Shown here: positions 1 through 11,419 of the stretch, piece by piece | Layout of the letters: each line of letters starts with the position of its first letter | How positions within the stretch are numbered: position 1 is the first letter of the stretch | Assembly: GCA_026874595.1 (NCBI GenBank) | Contig: CM049310.1 | Coordinates: 5,270,001-5,334,000, forward strand | DNA length: 64,000 nt | From: Sipunculus nudus | Taxonomy: Eukaryota > Annelida > Sipuncula > Golfingiida > Sipunculidae | Reading direction: 5' to 3' | Program-made: the position numbers and the translations under genes | Notes under the pieces: model-generated | The model's input: the letters and a program-made list of their open reading frames with translations, nothing else | Told to the model about the DNA's origin: nothing | Database searches by the model: none

Positions 1-18
1 CTCTGTTTTGGCGGATAC
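1..18 (-). mobile_element. 5' tip of a Helitron-like (family A) element running in from outside
   Basis: The first bases match the tip of family A elements seen complete elsewhere in the window (for example at 4,108-4,126). On the minus strand the tip reads A|TCCGCC..., that is a 5'-TC end next to a host A. Only the last few bases of this copy are inside the window. Confidence 0.55.
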
Positions 19-419
19 AAATACAGATATATCTCAATGATGGCAAATTTTTTAATTAAGTTGAGTAAGGATACCAATAATTTATAATCCACGTACAGTT
101 GTCTTTTTATAGCCACAGAGAGCTGAATATCCATGATTGTATTATTGCCTGGTATGATGAATAACTTAAATCATAAATCTAAATTTTTTAAAAGCTTTTA
201 AAAAACTTTCTTGTCAATATTAACCAAAGATAACCTGAAATCCAAATGTCTAGTGGCATGATGTAATAGATGCTGATAAACTGGTGCCAGGCTAGATGTA
301 ACAGCATCACACAGCTAACATACATGGTAAAATGACTCAATTCAAGCTCCATAATTCAGCCAAAAATCCTTCATGTGGAACCATAAATGACAATTATTAT
401 AAGAATAATTGTAGGGATT

Positions 420-1985
420 ATTCTTGTAAAATATTTAACAAACTGGCTTCAGTGGCATCAGTCGAAAAACGTTTTGCAGGTTTATAACTCATATAGGAAG
501 ATACAGCAAAATGGCTAAGTTCAGCTTCCCTTAACTCAGCCAAAAAGCACTGAACCAAAACCATTTTAACAAAATTGAATTATCAACATCTGAGGATAAA
601 TAATGTGTGAGAATTAAGAATTTGGCCCAGTGGTTTTTGAGAAGAAGATCTTTGTAGCCACTGAGCTAAAATGGGCTGTTATGGCATATGACTAAATTCA
701 GCTTCCCATAACTTAGCCAAAAGTCACTGAAAACTGACCATTTGAACAAACTTCAGATAGCAATACCCTAGGATCATTTCTGTGCGATATTAAACATTTT
801 TGCCATATGGTTTCAGAGAAGAAGTTATTTGTAGCCCTCAGTGTGATACAGGCACTGATGACCCCGTACAAAAAAGGCCGATGCAGGTGGCCCCACCAAT
901 ACCTCAATTTCAGATATGACTTATGTGACCAACATTGGCATAAAATTTGGTGATGATAGCTCCAGCCGTTTCTGAGATTTAAATTTTAATATGCTTTTTT
1001 GCACAGGTAACAAAGTTCAACCTCCTGTAACTCGGCCAAAAATCTCTGAACTGGAACCATTCGAACAAACTTGAGAAAGATTGTTCCAAGGATCATTTCT
1101 GTGAAATATTGGACAATTTGGCTGGATAGTTTCCGAGAAGAAGATTTTTAAAGCTTTTTTAGCTTTTTCCCTATAAATTCTAAGAAAATGCAGTTAGAAA
1201 AAAAATAAACAAAATCCGATATAGTTTTTTGGATGACTGATTATTTGCAAAATATTTGGTAATGCTAGCTCCAGCCGTTTTTGAGATATCCATGGTTAAC
1301 GAACAGACGACGCACGACACACTACGCACGACTGACACTGCCGCACCATCGCATAAGCTCACAGGTTCGCTAACAAATTGGCCTCAGTAGGGTCAGTCAA
1401 AAAAAATTTTACAGGTTTATAACTCATATGGGAAAATACAGCAAAATGGCTAAGTTAAGCTTCCCATAACTCAGCCAAAAATCACTGAACCGAAACCATT
1501 TGAACAAACTTGAATTATCAACATCTAAGGATAATTAATATGTGAGATTAAAGAATTTGGCCCAGTGGTTTTTGAGGAGAAGATCTTTGTAGCCACTGAG
1601 CTAAAATGGGCTGTTACAGCATATGACTAAATTCAGCTTCCCATAACTCAGCCAAAAGTCACTGAACTTAAACCATTTGAACAAATTTGAGAGAGATTAT
1701 TCTAGGAATCATTTCTGTGAAATATTGGACAATTTGGCTAAACAGTTTCGGAGAAGAAGATTTTTAAAGCTTTTTTAGCTTTTTCCCTATAAAATCTAAG
1801 AAAATGCAGTTAGCAAAAAAATAAGCAAAATCCTATATAGTTTTTTAGATGACAAATTTTAAAAAAAAAATTTCTGTATGCCACCTCTAGCCGTTTTCAA
1901 GATAGTATGGGTTAACGTACAGACGACGGACGACGGCCAACGGATGACGCCACACCAACACATAAGCTCACAGGTTCACTAAAAA
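420..1985 (+). repeat. Tandem-monomer repeat (family C), Helentron-like ends
   Basis: Monomers of roughly 200 bp recur from about 470, 660, 1,010, 1,430 and 1,620, each with a core like 'aactcagccaaaaatcactg'. Two nearly equal terminal segments lie at 1,293-1,375 and 1,912-1,985: a gttaacg start, a cagacgacgg-rich tract, then 'cataagctcacaggttc' and 'ctaaaaa' or 'ctaacaaa'. Read backwards the end begins TTTTTAG, like the other Helentron-like ends in this window. There is no coding potential. The two ends suggest a nested or tandemly repeated element. Family name is mine. Confidence 0.6.
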
Positions 1986-2149
1986 GAGGAAAACTTAACC
2001 CTCGGGCTGCATTAAATATGCAATTTATTCCAAGATATAAAGAGAGGACTAACTTTCTGGTGGACTTGACACTTTTGTAACATCAGATGTACTTCCGGGT
2101 CGTTTCAGATCTGTAAAATTGGGACTACATTAAAACAAAATTTATATAA

Positions 2150-2440
2150 TAAGGCCAAAAAAATAAAAGGTATGGTTCTCAGGCACCACCTGTGTCAATT
2201 TTAACCCCCCGCATCAAACATTTTATTTTCATCTTTCAAGAAGATATAATAATACAATTTTGATCATATTTCCTTTGTTATGTAGTGCTTTTGCCTGTTT
2301 AACTAAACAATTCTGTTATTTTCATGCTTTTCCCTGACATTTTTATCAAAAGATAAAAAAAAAAGGTGAAATAAAATATCACCTGCCCGCACTGGTTTCT
2401 GAAAAAAAGTGCCTGAGAACCATACCTTTTTTTGGCCTAA
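2150..2440. mobile_element. MITE with about 30-bp terminal inverted repeats
   Basis: The left end (AAGGCCAAAAAAA, then GGTATGGTTCTCAGGCAC) is the inverse of the right end (GTGCCTGAGAACCATACC, then TTTTTTTGGCCTAA), apart from a 5-bp insertion in the left arm. The 290-bp body is AT-rich and non-coding. This is typical of a small non-autonomous DNA transposon. The superfamily cannot be told from the termini. It lies just downstream of the CCNB1IP1 stop codon. Confidence 0.75.
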
Positions 2441-2795
2441 CATATGTATTGATATACATTACAAACTCAAAATGTCAAACTGCTTGCGTCACCTAGTGCT
2501 TACTGATCTAATTAAAAGCCTAAAGTTCTTGTAAAATTCATTTAAATTATCATCCATCAAATCCTGCTAGTGCTGAACCTGACACATGTTGAAGCTTCTA
2601 CAGTAATTCCCTCCAATGCGGTAAATTTTAAAAAAAATCAAGGCAGTTACATTCAAGTTACCCATTGCATTCAGATGGACAATGGTTAATGCTGACAGTA
2701 TCAAACATACAATTAAGTTATTGTAGAAAATAATAACAATTTCTGTTATTTAACTGATCACATATGATATCCTGTTACTAAAGTTGAGGGACAAT

Positions 2796-2939
2796 TCAAC
2801 ATGTTATGAGCTGCTGACCTTCTCCTGTGACCAGTGGGATCTGGAAACTGTTTAACGCTCTTGGAGCATTAACAAACTGACTTTCTTCTCCAAATGATGC
2901 TGGTGTTATACATTTCCTTCTCATGGCATCATACATGGT
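2796..2939 (-). CDS. CCNB1IP1: CCNB1IP1 last coding exon
   Basis: Begins TMYDAMRRKCITPAS after acceptor gttctttcag, matching the vertebrate LYDSLRLRN region. It then runs through NAPRALNSFQIPL to a TGA at 2796-2798. The vertebrate C-terminus is about 60 residues longer. A donor-like GAAG|GTCAGC before the stop means a further exon cannot be excluded, but 1-2795 offers no recognisable one. Confidence 0.78.
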   Translation of the reverse strand, partial: TMYDAMRRKCITPASFGEESQFVNAPRALNSFQIPLVTGEGQQLITC

Positions 2940-5900
2940 CTGAAAGAACAAAAAAAAGAGTCATATCAAATTATGTAAATTATACAATGCTGAGTAAAAT
3001 CAGGGATGAGAGAGGACCCAAGAGAAATTTCATGAAAATGGGTGGTCGAGCTGGTTAAAAGTGTTATATATGCAAGAATAAGAATAAATGAGGTAAGATT
3101 TCCTTAAATCATCTGTTGCACATACAAACACAAGTGACCCATGGGTCATGACGCTCAGCTGACTGGGAAGAGATTCGCAAAAGGAAATTTTATCATCAGA
3201 ATGGTAGTATATACCCATTCAACTGAAGCAACTTTTAAAACTAGAATACAGGTAACCGACAAGTGACTACATGTATCTGCCAAAATCGGATAGTGAGGCA
3301 TGGATTGAGTGGCATGGGGAAATAGAGTGAGGTATGTTGCATATTAGCATGGATGTCTGCAGCCTAAATGTGTATGTAGGTTGTGCCACCTATCACAAAT
3401 CCAGAAAGCTGTCCAAGTTGTATACACCTGCAAAATTTTAGGCAGAAAAGTCAAACCACTACATGTATATGAGCGATTTTTGCCCATGGCAGACAAACAG
3501 ACAAACACTGTGCAAAAATCTTTGCAGGTAACCCCTCCAGTTTTGTGTATGATAAAGACCTATGTGAGATCTAAACACATGCACAATTTTGGCCCAATCG
3601 GTCAATGGTTCCTGAGATATGAGCTTGGATGTGTCCAGCGTTAACTAGAATGTAGGTGGCGCCACCTGTCATAAAATCATGAAAGCTGTCCAGGATGTAT
3701 AAACCTGCAAAATTTTAGGCAGTTATGTCGAACCACTACAGAGAAATGAGTGATTTTAGGCCACGGCAGACTAACAGACAGACCCTGTGCAAACATTGTT
3801 ACAGGTGGCACCACCATTTTTTGTGTATGTTATAAGCAATCCAAGGGCTACATTTGTATCAATTTTATTTCCTGATCGGTCAAACGGTTCCCGAGATATG
3901 AGGGTTTATGAGTGGAAACAGACCCACAAATGGACACTGGATAGAGAGAAAAGGTCAGAGGTCAATGTAAATTGGTTAGGCACCAGTTCACATGTGACCC
4001 GATAATAGGTGTAAGTTTGGGAAAAATCGGTCCATTAGTCTCCCAGGAGCTCTCTGGAAACGAACGCCGCCGCGGCGGAGGAACTCTGTCAAAAACATAG
4101 TATCCACAAAACTTTGTTTTGGCGGATACAAAAATACAGGTGGCTCCACCAGTCTGCAGAAACTAATAAAAACACTTAATGGTCAATATCCATGCAAAAA
4201 ATCATGGTGATCTCTGCATTAGTTGTTCAGATACTTCAGTTTTTGTATCAAATTGTCCATTATTCTGAGGGATACTTCGGAGTCCTATAGCTTGAAGGAT
4301 ATGGGTAACAGAGACCTAATTTCAAGTTTCCACAGGCACCTTTCATGGGCCTCCTTGCATGACAAGAATGAAGATTCTAGGTCCAGTTGTTGCGATTTGT
4401 ACCCTGTTGACAGATAACCACATCTTTAAAGGTCTCAAAAAAAAAAAAAAATTCATAAAAATTTGAAAAAAAAATAGAGGTGGCACACCCAGTCTGCAGA
4501 AACTGATGGAACAGCTCATGATCAATATGTATGCCGAAAATCATGACCATCAGTGTTGTAGTTATTGAAATACTGCAGTTTTTGTATCAAATTTTCCATT
4601 ATTCTGGGGGGGGGGGGGGGTATTTTGGACCCATACAGCTTAAAGAATATGGGTAACAGAGACCTAATTTCAAGTTTCCATGGAGACTTTTCATGGGTCT
4701 CCCTGTGTGTCAAGAATGAAGATTCTTGGTCCAGTTGTTACGATTTGTGCCACGCTAACAGATGACAGCATCCTCAAAGGTCTCAAAAATAGAGGAAAAA
4801 ATCGTAAAAAATCAAACAGTACAGGTGGCGCCACCAGTCTGCAGGAACTTATGAAACACTCCATGATCAATATCCATGCAAACAATTATGGTTATCTCTG
4901 CATTAGTTGTTCAGATACTTTAGCTTTTGTATCAAATTTTCCATTATTCTGAGCTGAACTTTGGAGTGCCATAGCTCAAAGGATATAGGTAACAGAGACC
5001 AAATTTCAGGTTTCCATGGAGACTTATCATGGGTCTCCCTGTGTGTCAAGAACGAAGATTCTAGGTCCAGTCGTTACGATTTGTACCCTGTTGACAGATA
5101 ACTACATCCTTAAAGGTCTCAAAAATGGAGAAAACAATTCGTGAACATTGAAAAATACAGTTGGCGCCACCAGTCTGCACAAACTGATGAAACATCTCAT
5201 GATCAATATGTATGTCGAAAATCATGACCATCTGTGATGTAGTTAATGAGATATTGAAGTTTTTGTATGAAATTTTTGACTATTCTGGGGGGTAATTTTG
5301 GGCCCCATAGCTCAAAGGATATGGGTAACAGAGACCTAATTTCTGGTTTCCATGGAGACTTTTCATAGGTCTCTCAGTGTGTCGAAAATGAAGATTCTAG
5401 GTCCAGTTGTTACGATTTGTGCCACGCTAACAGATGACAGCATCCCAAAGGTCTCAAAAATAGAGGAAAAAATCGTAAAAAATCAAACAGTACAGGTGGC
5501 GCCACCAGTCTGCAGGAACTGATCGAACATCTCATGATCAATATGTATGCCAAAAATGAAGACCATCTGTGATGTAGTTATTGAGATATTGAAGTTTTTG
5601 TATGAAATTTTTTACTATTCTGGGGGGTACTTTGGGGCCCCATAGCTCAAAGGATATGGGTAACAGAGACCTAATTTCTGGTTTCCAAGGAGATTTTTCA
5701 TGGACCTCTCAGTGTGTCAAGAATTAAGATTCTAAGTCCAGTCTTTATGATTTGTGCCTTGTTAACAGATGTTCACATTTTTAAAGGTCTCAAAAATAGA
5801 GAAAAAAATTCGTAAAAAATCGAAAAATAGAGGTGGCGCCACCAGTCTGCAGGAAGTGATGTAACATCTCATGATCAATATGTATGCCAAAAATCATGAC

Positions 5901-8900
5901 CATCAGTCAAGTAGTTAATGAGATATTGAAGTTTTTGTATGAAATTTTTGACTTTTCTGGGGGGTACTTTGGGGCCACATAGCTCGAAGGATATGGGTAA
6001 CAGAGACCTAATTTCTGGTTTCCAAGAAGATTTTTTATGGACCTCTCAGAATCCCAAGTTACAAGGTTCTAGGTCCAGCGGTTACGATTTGTGCCTGGTT
6101 AACGGACGGACAGACGGACAGACGGACGACGGACAAAGAGTGATCGCTATAGCTCAGATGACTTTCAGTCAGCTGAGCTAACAAGGGAGAAGTTGGTGGG
6201 GGGGGGGGGGGGAACATTTATCCACTAGCCTGACTGAAATGAAAGGATTCTTCTGCAACTACAACTCCTTCAAAAACAGCACATAAATTACTTTATTGTC
6301 AGGAAAATAAACTTGTTGGTAAAACTTAGAAGTTGGAAGTGTGCTAAACCCAGCTGCCATGGTAGTGGATTTTTATGGCAAATTCACTGCCAAGGCAAAT
6401 ATTCTCCCAGTGCCAGGGCCTGCAACAGTCCTTTGTAACCCTGGGCAGGTCAGTTATGGGCGTGACAATGCTTTTAGTGATATAGATTTTTTGGAAAGAA
6501 TCAGATTGTGTTCAATGACATTCCAAATTATCACTGATGATATCTTTAGATTTCCAATGAACATGCTTACCTTGCTGTATGTGGGAGAAATCTTATGGTG
6601 TTACTAAGCCGACCCTGGCTGTAAGCCTACCTGTAGTTTCTGGTACTGCCTATGCTTACCTTCCTGTATGTGGGAGAAATCTTATGGTGTTACTATGCTG
6701 ACCCTGGCTGTAAGCCTACGTGTAGTTTCTGGTACTGTCTATGATTACCTTGCTGTATGTGTGAGAAATCTTATGGTGTTACCATGATGACCCTGGCTGT
6801 AAGCCTACCTGTAGTTTCTGGTACTGTCTATGATTACCTTGCTGTATGTGGGAGAAACCTTATGGTGTTACCATGATGACCCTGGCTGTAAGCCTACCTG
6901 TAGTTTCTGGTACTGTCTATGCTTACCCTGCTGTATGTGGGAGAAATCTTATGGTGTTACCATGATGACCCTGGCTGTAAGCCTACCTGTAGTTTCTGGT
7001 ACTGTCTATGCTTACCCTGCTGTATGTGGGAGAAATCTTACAGTGTTACTAAGCTGACCCTGGCTGTAAGCCTACCTGTAGTTTCTGGTACTGTCTATTC
7101 TTACCTTACTGTATGTAGGAGAACCTTATAGTGTTACTATGATGACCCTGGCTGTAAGCCTACCTGTAGTTTCTGGTACTGTCTATTCTTACCTTACTGT
7201 ATGTAGGAGAACCTTATAGTGTTACCATGATGACCCTGGCTGTAAGCCTACCTTTAGTTTCTGGTACTGTCTATGCTTACCTTACTGTATGTAGGAGAAC
7301 CTTATAGTGTTACCATGATGACCCTGGCTGTAAGCCTACCTGTAGTTTCTGGTACTGTCTATGCTTACCTTGCTGTATGTGGGAGAAATCTTATAGTGAT
7401 ACTATGCTGACTCTGGCTGTAAGCCTACCTGTTGTTTCTGGTACTGTCTATTCTTACTTTACTGTATGTAGGAGAACCTTATAGTGTTACCATGCTGACC
7501 CTGGCTGTAAGCCTACCTGTAGTTTCTGGTACTGTCTATTCTTCTCCATAATCTTTTCTGATGCCTCCAGGTATTTCTTTTTCAGATTTTCCAGCTCCTT
7601 CTTTGTTCCTGAAGATGACAGGGAAACATTAACATAATGCATTGCATAAGCATGTATATATAATTAATTTGGGTATATTGTCCAAGTTGCTGTTCACATT
7701 TTAGATGAAAGGCCAGACCCTTTACAAGTTAGGCTAAATAATAGAAATCATTAAAGGAAAGATAAATCTAATGTTATATTTTTACAGACCAAAATGGTTC
7801 TTAATACAAGAATGTTATTTGTTGTAACTGAATACAAGTTAATTTGTCAAAAGGGTTCAGTTGGGAAGCAGATTTTCAAGCTGAAAATATTTCATGAACT
7901 GCTTTAAATAGCCCTACCTTGCTAAGTTTTTTATTAGGCCATGATGTCAACTGCATTATTTACATAACTATTATATAAATCAAAAAGAAAAATTAAATGA
8001 CATAAATTAAATTATAAAATGACAGCACACAATCACATAAATATTGAGCATCTGGTATCCTTGCCAAATATAAACTTGTTTCTGATATGAGAATCACAAT
8101 ATAAATAACTCACCTGAAAGCTGGGATTTAAGAGCTGACAGTTAAGGAATAGAATACTATCATTACAAGTTGACTTCCAGCTTAGGCAATATTTAAGTGT
8201 CTTTATAAAACAGTCTTTAAGCCCTGATTTAATACAATCACCTGAAGAGGGATACTCAAGAAGGGAGCTTATAAAATGCACATATCAACATCTGAAGGGC
8301 TTAATTTTACATCCCAGCCAGACTATTTCACTTTTGCTGTCCTTTAGCTGACAATCATTTTGAGAGAAACATCCCCCCTCCAGAAGTGCCCCTGTACTAA
8401 CAGTTAGTTTCCCTGAGTTTGCTGAAACTAGCATTCAATGCATCAGGATCATGACATTTTAAGCAATTCTCATTTCATTAAAGACTGCCCCTGTTATGTT
8501 AACAAAAGGATACAGTTGAGTTCAACCTGGGCGCTGTTGACAAGCTGCTCAAAGTACTGCTCCAACTTGGTTGTCTTTTCCTTGGCTTTGTTAGCCTGGT
8601 ATTCCTGATACATACGTTCTTGGTGCATCTGACCAACAGGATACACATTATATATGTACATTACATAACAGTACATGATCAGTAATTTGCACAAAGTAAT
8701 TTTACCATTCTGACACATTAAAGGAGACAAATAATATAAAAAAGTATGCATCAACTAAAATGGCAGTCAGTATTGTGTGGCCCTCTGCCAAGGGAAAACA
8801 ACTGCACTTGATCTATATCTTTTTTACTAATTTAAACTTATATTTATTGTAGTCTACCTTAGCACATTCCTCCCTCTAAAAAGTTGTTACTGCAGTCAGT

Positions 8901-11419
8901 CTAACCACAATCTGGGACAGACCAGATTTAATTCATGCTAAAAGAAGTAAGGCTGTGTGAACAATCACTACATCATAGGAAAAACATGCTTTGGACCAAG
9001 AAATTATTCTTGATTAATTGGATCAAATTGATTAGAACACCTTACTTTCCAACCTTTCCTGTCTTGCAAATTTTATAAATTTATGTAGCACACAAACCCC
9101 AAAAAAACCTACCAAGTGGCTACCACCATCAGGTGCTGCATAACATGACAGCACACAACAACATCAATGTAGGCTATTACTAGAAACGACAACCGTCAGA
9201 TTTTTAATACATGTAATAAAAAATCATTAAAAATTGCTGCATCTGATATTTATCAAATGTTGCACAATTGTGAACTGATTCTAAGCTGCATGTGTAGATA
9301 CATACACGTTACATACAGCATCTCACCTGATATGTCCAAAAGTCCATGGCTCGTGAACATATCTCCATGATCACCTCAGGTCTCTGGCCTGTTAATATTA
9401 TCTACAAAGAAAAAAGTTCATTTATTATTTCACACCATTGTGATAAGCAGTTTTGATGTTCATCATTTTGATTGAAAATATGGAAAACTAGCTTGTACAC
9501 TTAACAGTGGAGAGATAAATTAAATGCATGGTTAGCATATAGAATCAATAAATGGCTTTCAAGTTTGTTGGTTACAACAGCTTAAAGCAGTCACTGGCGT
9601 TTTAGTAAAGAAAAATCTGAGCTCCTGCAAATGGTTTAAGGAACTTTACTATAGAACTTACAGATCTGTACTGGACTGATGGCTGCAGATCTACTCTGAT
9701 GATATCAAATTTTCCTGATAAGTTTTTCTCACCTGAAATCAGATATGGTGCATAATACATCCCTAAGACATTACAGGATCTGAAGAACTATAACAACTCT
9801 GAACTTAATCATGGCAAATGAGAACTTTTCTCTGAAAGAACATGGTTTGGCTGTTCATAATTTTCATTACTAAACCCGTCTTCTCTTTACTTACAAGCCT
9901 TTGAAAACAGCAACTAATTATGTAATAATAATCAGCAATATTTTCCTGTTCCCACACTAAAAAACTTCTGATTCTTTCCAAGTTGTAAAAGTCCGTGCTT
10001 TCACCTTGAAACCAAAACATGAAGTGCATATGAATGATAATTAAAGGGATCAGTAAGAACATAAGACCCTCTGAACTCAAAACTTATGCAGATTTAGAAA
10101 GAAACATCCTGTAAAAAACCTGTCCTTTTCTGCAGGTTGTTATATAACTGAATACTAAATGCAATGATCATCAATTGATTATGAATGGGTAAGCTCAAAT
10201 AAAGGATGGCAAATAAAATATATTTAACTTTTATGCATTACTGTCTGGATTTCAATTTTCAGTTTTGGAATTTAATATCCTTTGATACTTGTTCAAAATA
10301 TGTTGTCTTTTGTAAGTTATAAATACTTACATGCAGGGCATGTGTATGCTTTATTGAACTCCCTGTTCCCGTCTTCTTCACAGAAAATATCTTAAAACTG
10401 TTAAGGAACACATAACACTTATCCATTGAAACTAAAAGAAAACAGGCCAGTTTCTTTAGAGCTCTGGATGTAAAACATTCATAAACTCAGGAGTGCAAAT
10501 ACTCCAACAATGACTGTTTAGAAGCACATAAATGTCCGCCCCAAAATAAACTGATATGCTGCAAAATTTACACATTACTGGTAGTTCCTTGGCTAATGGC
10601 CCAGTTTCACTGAAATTCATTTAGCACATGTAGATATAATAATAGACAAACAAACAAAAAGGGGTAATATTGGATGAACCTGTATCTAGATCCACAACAA
10701 ACATTGAATGATCCATCCAAAATTCTAGCACTTCTTACATGGATTACATTTTGCCCTCCCACACAAATGAAACTCACTGCACACAACTTTCTGAAGCGCA
10801 GGATACGAGAACATGATGTGACCTACAAAAGATGAACAGTTCATAAACATGAAAACATATTAACACTATTTAGTATCAGTGGGGACAAAAGATTCACAAA
10901 CTAAATTGATCAACTGCACAATATGTCTCTTATATATTTTTTTTCTTCATTTCAGATTGTCTACAATATTGGGATGGTCTTGACTGGATACATATAAAAG
11001 AAGTTCATAATTTTCTGTCCAATAACCTTATGAACAGTTTGCTTATCAACAGACATTTATTCTATCATTCATAAACTTAACACAGACCTGTGGTATTATT
11101 CCGGATTCAAAATGTACACATACCCAACCTAGATGGAGTTAGGGCTCAATTAGGCAAATTGCATTCTTTAATCAAGTGTGTGAAAATGTGTAGGAGAGAG
11201 AGAGTTCACTAATATATCTGTTCTTTGTAAATTCATATTTAATACTAAAAAGAAATAATATGACCAATGAGAGCTCCTTGGCTCAACTTGTTTACAACTA
11301 ATCCAAGACATATTATAAATTAATGGTTCCATACATAAATTTAATATAAAACAAACCCAGGCATGGTCTGTCAGCTTCTTTCTGCACTTCCTGTAGTTAC
11401 AGACCAGATCATTGTCCAT
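2796..11419 (-). CDS. CCNB1IP1: E3 ubiquitin/SUMO ligase CCNB1IP1 (HEI10), complete 9-exon model
   Basis: Family role: HEI10/CCNB1IP1 is a RING E3 ligase that accumulates on the synaptonemal complex and marks crossover sites in meiosis; in vertebrates it also binds cyclin B1. Nine minus-strand segments with consensus splice sites join in frame into 218 codons plus stop: 11357-11419, 10807-10822, 10331-10390, 9662-9732, 9327-9401, 8514-8628, 8114-8134, 7517-7608, 2796-2939. RING residues visible are C7, C12, C25, H27, C30, C44 and C47. The segment around residues 70-105 (ending FWTYQMHQERMYQEY) is almost identical to vertebrate CCNB1IP1, and residues about 100-175 are coiled coil. The vertebrate protein is about 277 aa, so the C-terminus is shorter here, or a terminal exon was missed (a GAAG|GTCAGC donor lies just before the stop). 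FOXRED1 lies head-to-head about 11 kb away. Confidence 0.92.
3131..6181 (+). mobile_element. Composite Helentron-like element E1 (family B array with nested Helitron A)
   Basis: Starts CAAGTGACCCATGGGTCATG with the palindrome TGACCCATGGGTCA, followed by CTCAGCTGACTG. It ends with the inverse CAGTCAGCTGAG inside a hairpin and ...CTAA. Between the ends: a family A element (3241-4126), then six family B monomers of about 340 bp marked by GGTGGCGCCACC-like palindromes near 4139, 4481, 4825, 5162, 5498 and 5834, then a (GACG/GACA) tract. Asymmetric inverted repeats plus a terminal palindrome fit non-autonomous Helentrons. It sits in the last CCNB1IP1 intron. Confidence 0.72.
3241..4126 (-). mobile_element. 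Nested Helitron-like element (family A) inside E1
   Basis: On the minus strand it starts A|TCCGCCAAAACAAAG and ends ...CATATTCTAG-type with CTAG next to T, the termini expected of Helitrons (5'-TC...CTRR-3', inserted between A and T). Its body is tandem units carrying palindromes at about 130-150 bp spacing. It is one unit shorter than the E2 copy. Confidence 0.65.
6564..7545 (-). repeat. 88-89-bp minisatellite copying a CCNB1IP1 5' splice site
   Basis: Eleven units begin at 6612, 6701, 6790, 6879, 6968, 7057, 7145, 7233, 7321, 7410 and 7498, after a partial unit from about 6564. On the minus strand every unit contains the last bases of CCNB1IP1 exon 8 (AGACAGTACCAGAAACTACA) followed by the intron start GTAGGC. 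The unit at 7498 is the real exon end; the other ten lie in the intron just downstream of the true donor. Confidence 0.95.
7517..7608 (-). CDS. CCNB1IP1: CCNB1IP1 coding exon 8 (coiled coil)
   Basis: Encodes TKKELENLKKKYLEASEKIM, then EKNRQYQKLQ; the SEK-LME-NRQYQKLQ pattern matches the vertebrate protein. Acceptor catcttcag, donor CTACAG|GTAGGC. The last ~26 bases of this exon and the donor are the source of the adjacent minisatellite at 6,564-7,545. Confidence 0.92.
8114..8134 (-). CDS. CCNB1IP1: CCNB1IP1 coding exon 7, 21-nt microexon
   Basis: A 21-nt segment flanked by acceptor taactgtcag and donor GTGAGT. It contributes SLKSQLS and the first base of G. Joined to its neighbours it gives VELNSLKSQLSGTKKELENL, matching the length and pattern of the vertebrate coiled coil at this point, and it removes the stop codon that a direct exon 6 to exon 8 splice would produce. 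Confidence 0.82.
8514..8628 (-). CDS. CCNB1IP1: CCNB1IP1 coding exon 6 (coiled coil)
   Basis: Encodes MHQERMYQEYQANKAKEKTT and on to QVELN, the start of the coiled coil. Acceptor ttggtcag, donor GTATCC; it ends in phase 1. Reading straight on to exon 8 would create a TGA, so the microexon at 8114-8134 is needed between them. Confidence 0.9.
9327..9401 (-). CDS. CCNB1IP1: CCNB1IP1 coding exon 5
   Basis: 25 codons (IILTGQRPEVIMEICSRAMD, then FWTYQ) between acceptor ttctttgtag and donor GTGAGA. This is the most strongly conserved segment of the family. Confidence 0.93.
9662..9732 (-). CDS. CCNB1IP1: CCNB1IP1 coding exon 4
   Basis: Encodes the end of C47, then EKNLSGKFDIIRVDLQPS and VQYRS. It aligns without gaps to the vertebrate segment that follows the CPAC motif. 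Acceptor tttcag, donor GTAAG, ending in phase 0. Confidence 0.9.
10331..10390 (-). CDS. CCNB1IP1: CCNB1IP1 coding exon 3 (RING end)
   Basis: Encodes the rest of H27, IFCEEDGNREFNKAYTCPA and the first base of C47. Acceptor ttttaag, donor GTAAGT. It contains C30 and C44. Where the vertebrate protein has His after FCDQ, this one has Asp (FCEED), a possible change of zinc ligand. Confidence 0.9.
10807..10822 (-). CDS. CCNB1IP1: CCNB1IP1 coding exon 2, 16-nt microexon
   Basis: A 16-nt exon (VTSCS plus the first base of the His codon) between acceptor ttttgtag and donor GTATCC. It is the only segment that restores the W-V-T-x-C-S-H-I-F-C stretch of the RING in frame, joining phase 0 to phase 1. 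It carries zinc ligand C25. Confidence 0.82.
11357..11419 (-). CDS. CCNB1IP1: CCNB1IP1 coding exon 1 (RING start)
   Basis: Starts MDNDLVCNYRKCRKKL and supplies zinc-ligand cysteines C7 and C12. The exon ends after the TGG codon at donor GTTTGT. A likely 5'-UTR acceptor (gtttacag) lies about 11 bases before the ATG on the minus strand, so the leader is probably spliced. I chose this ATG because the N-terminus aligns with the vertebrate protein. Confidence 0.9.
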
